A stretch of DNA of 34,919 bases from Nitrospirae bacterium JdFR-85 (GTDB lineage: Bacteria > Nitrospirota > Thermodesulfovibrionia > Thermodesulfovibrionales > JdFR-85). Made by a program: the position numbers and the translations under genes. Positions 32,565 through 34,919 of the stretch are shown here, piece by piece; position 1 is the first letter of the stretch, and each line of letters starts with the position of its first letter. The stretch is from contig MTOU01000047.1 of NCBI GenBank assembly GCA_002011745.1, positions 1 through 34,919 on the forward strand. Direction: 5' to 3'. Below the pieces are notes generated by a model that did no database searches, was not told where the DNA came from, and saw only the letters and a list, made by a program, of their open reading frames with translations.

Positions 32565-34174
32565 TGTCACTTCAGGAAGAACTACAACAGAAGATAAGAC
32601 TTCTTGAAAAGGAGAATAAACGTCTTAGGAAGAAGCTGGAGCGGTCAGAGCGTAACAGGGTCTTACTTGAGGAATCCAACGAGAGACATAAGGCGATGCT
32701 CAGGACCATTAATATGGAGCTGAAGGCGACAAATGAGAAGCTGAAACAGGTTGATGAAATGAAGACGAACTTCCTCTCTATGGTTTCCCACGAACTGAGG
32801 ACACCTTTAACCTCTATCCTTGGCTTTACTCAGATCATAAAAAAGAGGTTTGAGCAGATTATTTTGCCAAATACCGATCTTTCAGACAAAAAATCCCAAA
32901 AGGCTGCCTGGCAGATCAGACAGAACCTTGAGGTTATTATTAAAGAGAGCCGGAGACTTTCTGAGTTGATCAATGATGTGCTTGACATAGCAAAGATTGA
33001 ATCAGGCAGGATGGAATGGAAGGAAGAAGATACGGATATAAAGGCTGTCTTTGAAAGGGCAATTGCAGCTACTGAGGCACTGCTGCAGGAGAAAGGACTT
33101 TACCTGAGGAGGGAGTACGGAGATGATTCCTTTATTATTAGGGGGGACCCTGATAGGCTGATCCAGGTAGTTACCAATCTTCTAAGTAATGCCATAAAGT
33201 TTACAGACTCAGGTGGTATTGTCTGCAGAATCAGCAAAGAAGGGGATGTCATCAGGTGTGAGGTAGAGGACACAGGATGTGGAATTCCAGAGGATATGCT
33301 TGAGAAGGTTTTTGAGAAATTCAAACAGGTGGGGGACACCCTTACAGAAAGACCAAAAGGCACGGGGCTGGGGCTTCCCATATGCAGAGAGATAATTAAA
33401 CATCATAGGGGCAGGATATGGGCCAAGAGTGAGCTGGGCAAAGGCAGCAGATTCATTTTTGAGCTTCCAGCAGCCACCATGGTAGCAAAGAAGACCATTA
33501 AGAGAGATATTCTTCACAGGATTCAGGAACATATAAGAGAGAATGAAGGTGGTAAGATCCTTATAGTAGATGATGATCCTTTTATAAGAGGGATGGTAAG
33601 ACAGTTTTTGGAGGATAAGGGATACACTATAGAGGAAGCAGAAGATGCAAAGGAGGCTATTGGTAAGACACGGTCTTCAAAGCCAGACCTTATAATTCTT
33701 GACATAATGATGCCAGGGCTGAGTGGATACGATGTGCTTAGGGTATTAAAAAATGATGAGCTTACCTCAGATATTCCTGTACTGGTGCTTTCTGTGCTTG
33801 AAAACAAACAGAAAGCTCTCATGCTTGGGGCTTCAGAGTATATAACTAAACCCTTTGATGAAAAAGACCTCTATGAAAGGATTCAGAAAATACTAAGTCA
33901 TCATGGCCAAAAGGAGAGAATAATGATAATAGATAGAGACATCTCACTGATGAGGCAGTTGAGTCAGTTTATGAGAAGCAAGGGATATGAGGTGATAGAA
34001 TGTAAGCCAGAGCCTGAAGAGGTGAAAAATGGATTGAAGAGCGCTCCCGAAAGGGTTTTTGTGGATATTGAGGCTATCCAAATACTTCTTCAGAATAGCT
34101 CTCTTGTAGAAGCACTGAGCAGTACGAAGATGGTTTTTATATGTAAAGTGCCCGAAAAGAGAGATTCGGGGTAA
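32564..34174 (+). CDS. Soluble hybrid histidine kinase with one intact and one degenerate receiver
   Basis: A 536-residue protein. N-terminal coiled coil (about 3-66), HisKA with H76 (FLSMVSHELRTPL), HATPase (about 185-305; N box NLLSNAIKF, DTGCGIP, GTGLGLP), intact receiver (330-445; D336/D337/D338, phosphorylation site D380, T428-K429) and a second short receiver-like region (452-530) that keeps IDRD and a possible D501 but lacks a clear switch Thr/Lys. No PAS, GAF or transmembrane segment is present, so the input must come from elsewhere, most simply the FIST protein encoded immediately upstream with a one-base overlap. A single-receiver gene follows. Confidence 0.92.
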   Translation: MSLQEELQQKIRLLEKENKRLRKKLERSERNRVLLEESNERHKAMLRTINMELKATNEKLKQVDEMKTNFLSMVSHELRTPLTSILGFTQIIKKRFEQIILPNTDLSDKKSQKAAWQIRQNLEVIIKESRRLSELINDVLDIAKIESGRMEWKEEDTDIKAVFERAIAATEALLQEKGLYLRREYGDDSFIIRGDPDRLIQVVTNLLSNAIKFTDSGGIVCRISKEGDVIRCEVEDTGCGIPEDMLEKVFEKFKQVGDTLTERPKGTGLGLPICREIIKHHRGRIWAKSELGKGSRFIFELPAATMVAKKTIKRDILHRIQEHIRENEGGKILIVDDDPFIRGMVRQFLEDKGYTIEEAEDAKEAIGKTRSSKPDLIILDIMMPGLSGYDVLRVLKNDELTSDIPVLVLSVLENKQKALMLGASEYITKPFDEKDLYERIQKILSHHGQKERIMIIDRDISLMRQLSQFMRSKGYEVIECKPEPEEVKNGLKSAPERVFVDIEAIQILLQNSSLVEALSSTKMVFICKVPEKRDSG

Positions 34175-34313
34175 AGATTCAAGAGATTAAGACAGAAGAT
34201 CAAACCGATAAAGAAAGAGAAAAACATGCCCCACACTTTTTTATGACCGTTACATAGAAGAGTGAAGGTCTATGATTTTTACAAACTTTGTTATTAAATA
34301 AGGGATTAAAGAT

Positions 34314-34667
34314 TTGAAAATAGTAGTTATCGATAATCATGAGTATTTCAGAAATACCCTTGTAGGATTCTTAAGGGATATACCTGAGGTAGAGAGGGTA
34401 GGAGAGGCCAGCAATGGCCTTGAGGGGGTGGAGATGGTTAGAAGAATGAAGCCAGAGGTGGTTGTAATGGACATAAAGATGCCGGGAATGAACGGTATTG
34501 AGGCAGCAGCTCTGATTAAGCACTACAGACCTTCCGTGAAAGTAATACTCTACTCTATGTATGAATTTGACATCTATGACACTGAAGAACTGAAGGTTGC
34601 TGACATGGTTATCTCAAAACATAGGCTTTTTGAGGAACTGGTGAGTGGTATAAGGAGGATTTTGTAA
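34314..34667 (+). CDS. Single-domain response regulator (NarL-type receiver)
   Basis: A 117-residue receiver without output domain. Asp at 7 (followed by N, not the usual second acid), phosphorylation site D53 (VVMDIKMPG), switch Ser in LYSMYEF and K104 in VISKH are seen. The sequence is closer to NarL-type receivers than to CheY and resembles the regulator at 29782. The start is TTG at 34314, with AAGGGA at about 10 bases; no ATG is available near. It lies 139 bases after the hybrid kinase and may be the final receiver of that relay. Output could be by protein contact or it may have lost its DNA-binding domain. Confidence 0.82.
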   Translation: MKIVVIDNHEYFRNTLVGFLRDIPEVERVGEASNGLEGVEMVRRMKPEVVVMDIKMPGMNGIEAAALIKHYRPSVKVILYSMYEFDIYDTEELKVADMVISKHRLFEELVSGIRRIL

Positions 34668-34723
34668 ATCTTTGAATTTCAGAAATCTCTTTTAACATTC
34701 ATGAAAAGTAGGAGTTAAGCACT

Positions 34724-34800
34724 TGTAGGGGTGCCATCTCCAAAGTATAATGTTTTTTCAGAGAGACATCAAAAAGGGATGAGTAAAAACCACCGATATA
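34724..34800 (-). pseudogene. Decayed fragment of a hemW-like gene
   Basis: On the minus strand the fragment encodes IYI-GGFYSSLFDVSLKKHYT, then, in another frame, YFGDGTPT. These match the hemW segments IYI, NFCSVPFDTSLKEHYT and YFGGGTPT in the same order. The stretch with the radical SAM cysteines and about 60 bases between HYT and YFG are missing. The 25-base block at 34725-34749 differs from the intact hemW at 27848 by only three transitions. No start, stop or functional frame remains. The rest of this 250-base end region shows nothing else, apart from a TTGACA near the window edge (34902-34907). Confidence 0.7.
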
Positions 34801-34919
34801 TATATAACACTTGTCCTCTATAACCTAAACTCCCTATTTCTTAGGCACATATAGATAAAAGGTCTACGCTAACCTTAAAAAATTCTCTTAACTAAAGGCA
34901 GTTGACAAGTTATGTACAT

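Noticed and set aside
34668-34919. A possible gene at the right end
   Set aside because: No open frame with a start and ribosome binding site; only the hemW-like relic and a lone TTGACA are present.

Overview
This window reads as a dense, moderately AT-rich chromosomal segment of a Gram-negative-type anaerobic bacterium. The case rests on gene content: system II cytochrome c maturation (ResB/CcsA), a lipoprotein thioredoxin of the TlpA type, a Ni-Fe carbon monoxide dehydrogenase, and many two-component systems. A member of the Nitrospirota (Thermodesulfovibrio-like) or a sulfate-reducing relative would fit, but this is inference. No plasmid, phage, insertion sequence or CRISPR array is visible.

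Layout. 1-3.4 kb: a LysR regulator (minus) divergent from a metal-dependent amidohydrolase that carries an EF-hand-like loop, then two tandem YkgJ-type cysteine-cluster proteins. 3.4-6.1 kb: translation and secretion genes rimM, khpA, rpsP and ffh. 6.1-13.3 kb: a long minus-strand cluster for redox and cytochrome c work: cupin, resB, ccsA, a sensor kinase with a c-type haem motif, an NtrC-type regulator, a single receiver protein, trxA and tlpA. 13.4-19.1 kb: plus-strand genes aroK, an NSS transporter, yggS, proC, yggT, divIVA and hisS. 19.0-22.8 kb: aat, lipoate ligase and the bifunctional rel gene. 22.9 kb: initiator tRNA. 23.0-26.6 kb: a three-gene CO dehydrogenase cluster (cooS, cooF-like, FAD/NAD oxidoreductase) that looks richer in G+C than its surroundings. 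26.8-27.8 kb: hemW. 28-34.7 kb: signalling genes, namely a jelly-roll/7TM kinase with a NarL-type regulator, a heptad-repeat coiled-coil protein, and a FIST sensor, soluble hybrid kinase and receiver set. The last 250 bases hold a decayed hemW-like fragment.

How it fits together. ResB/CcsA would deliver and attach haem to apocytochromes, thioredoxin/TlpA would keep CxxCH cysteines reduced, and the haem-motif kinase with its sigma-54 activator could report on c-type haem or redox state. The CO dehydrogenase, its ferredoxin-like partner and the flavoprotein would link CO oxidation to NAD(P)H.

The most unusual signals are regulatory. At least seven genes have a -10 box only 5-8 bases before the start codon and no Shine-Dalgarno sequence, which suggests leaderless mRNAs. 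The initiator tRNA has the same spacing, so its predicted transcription start is its mature 5' end; it also carries A1 opposite C72 instead of the usual C1 opposite A72.
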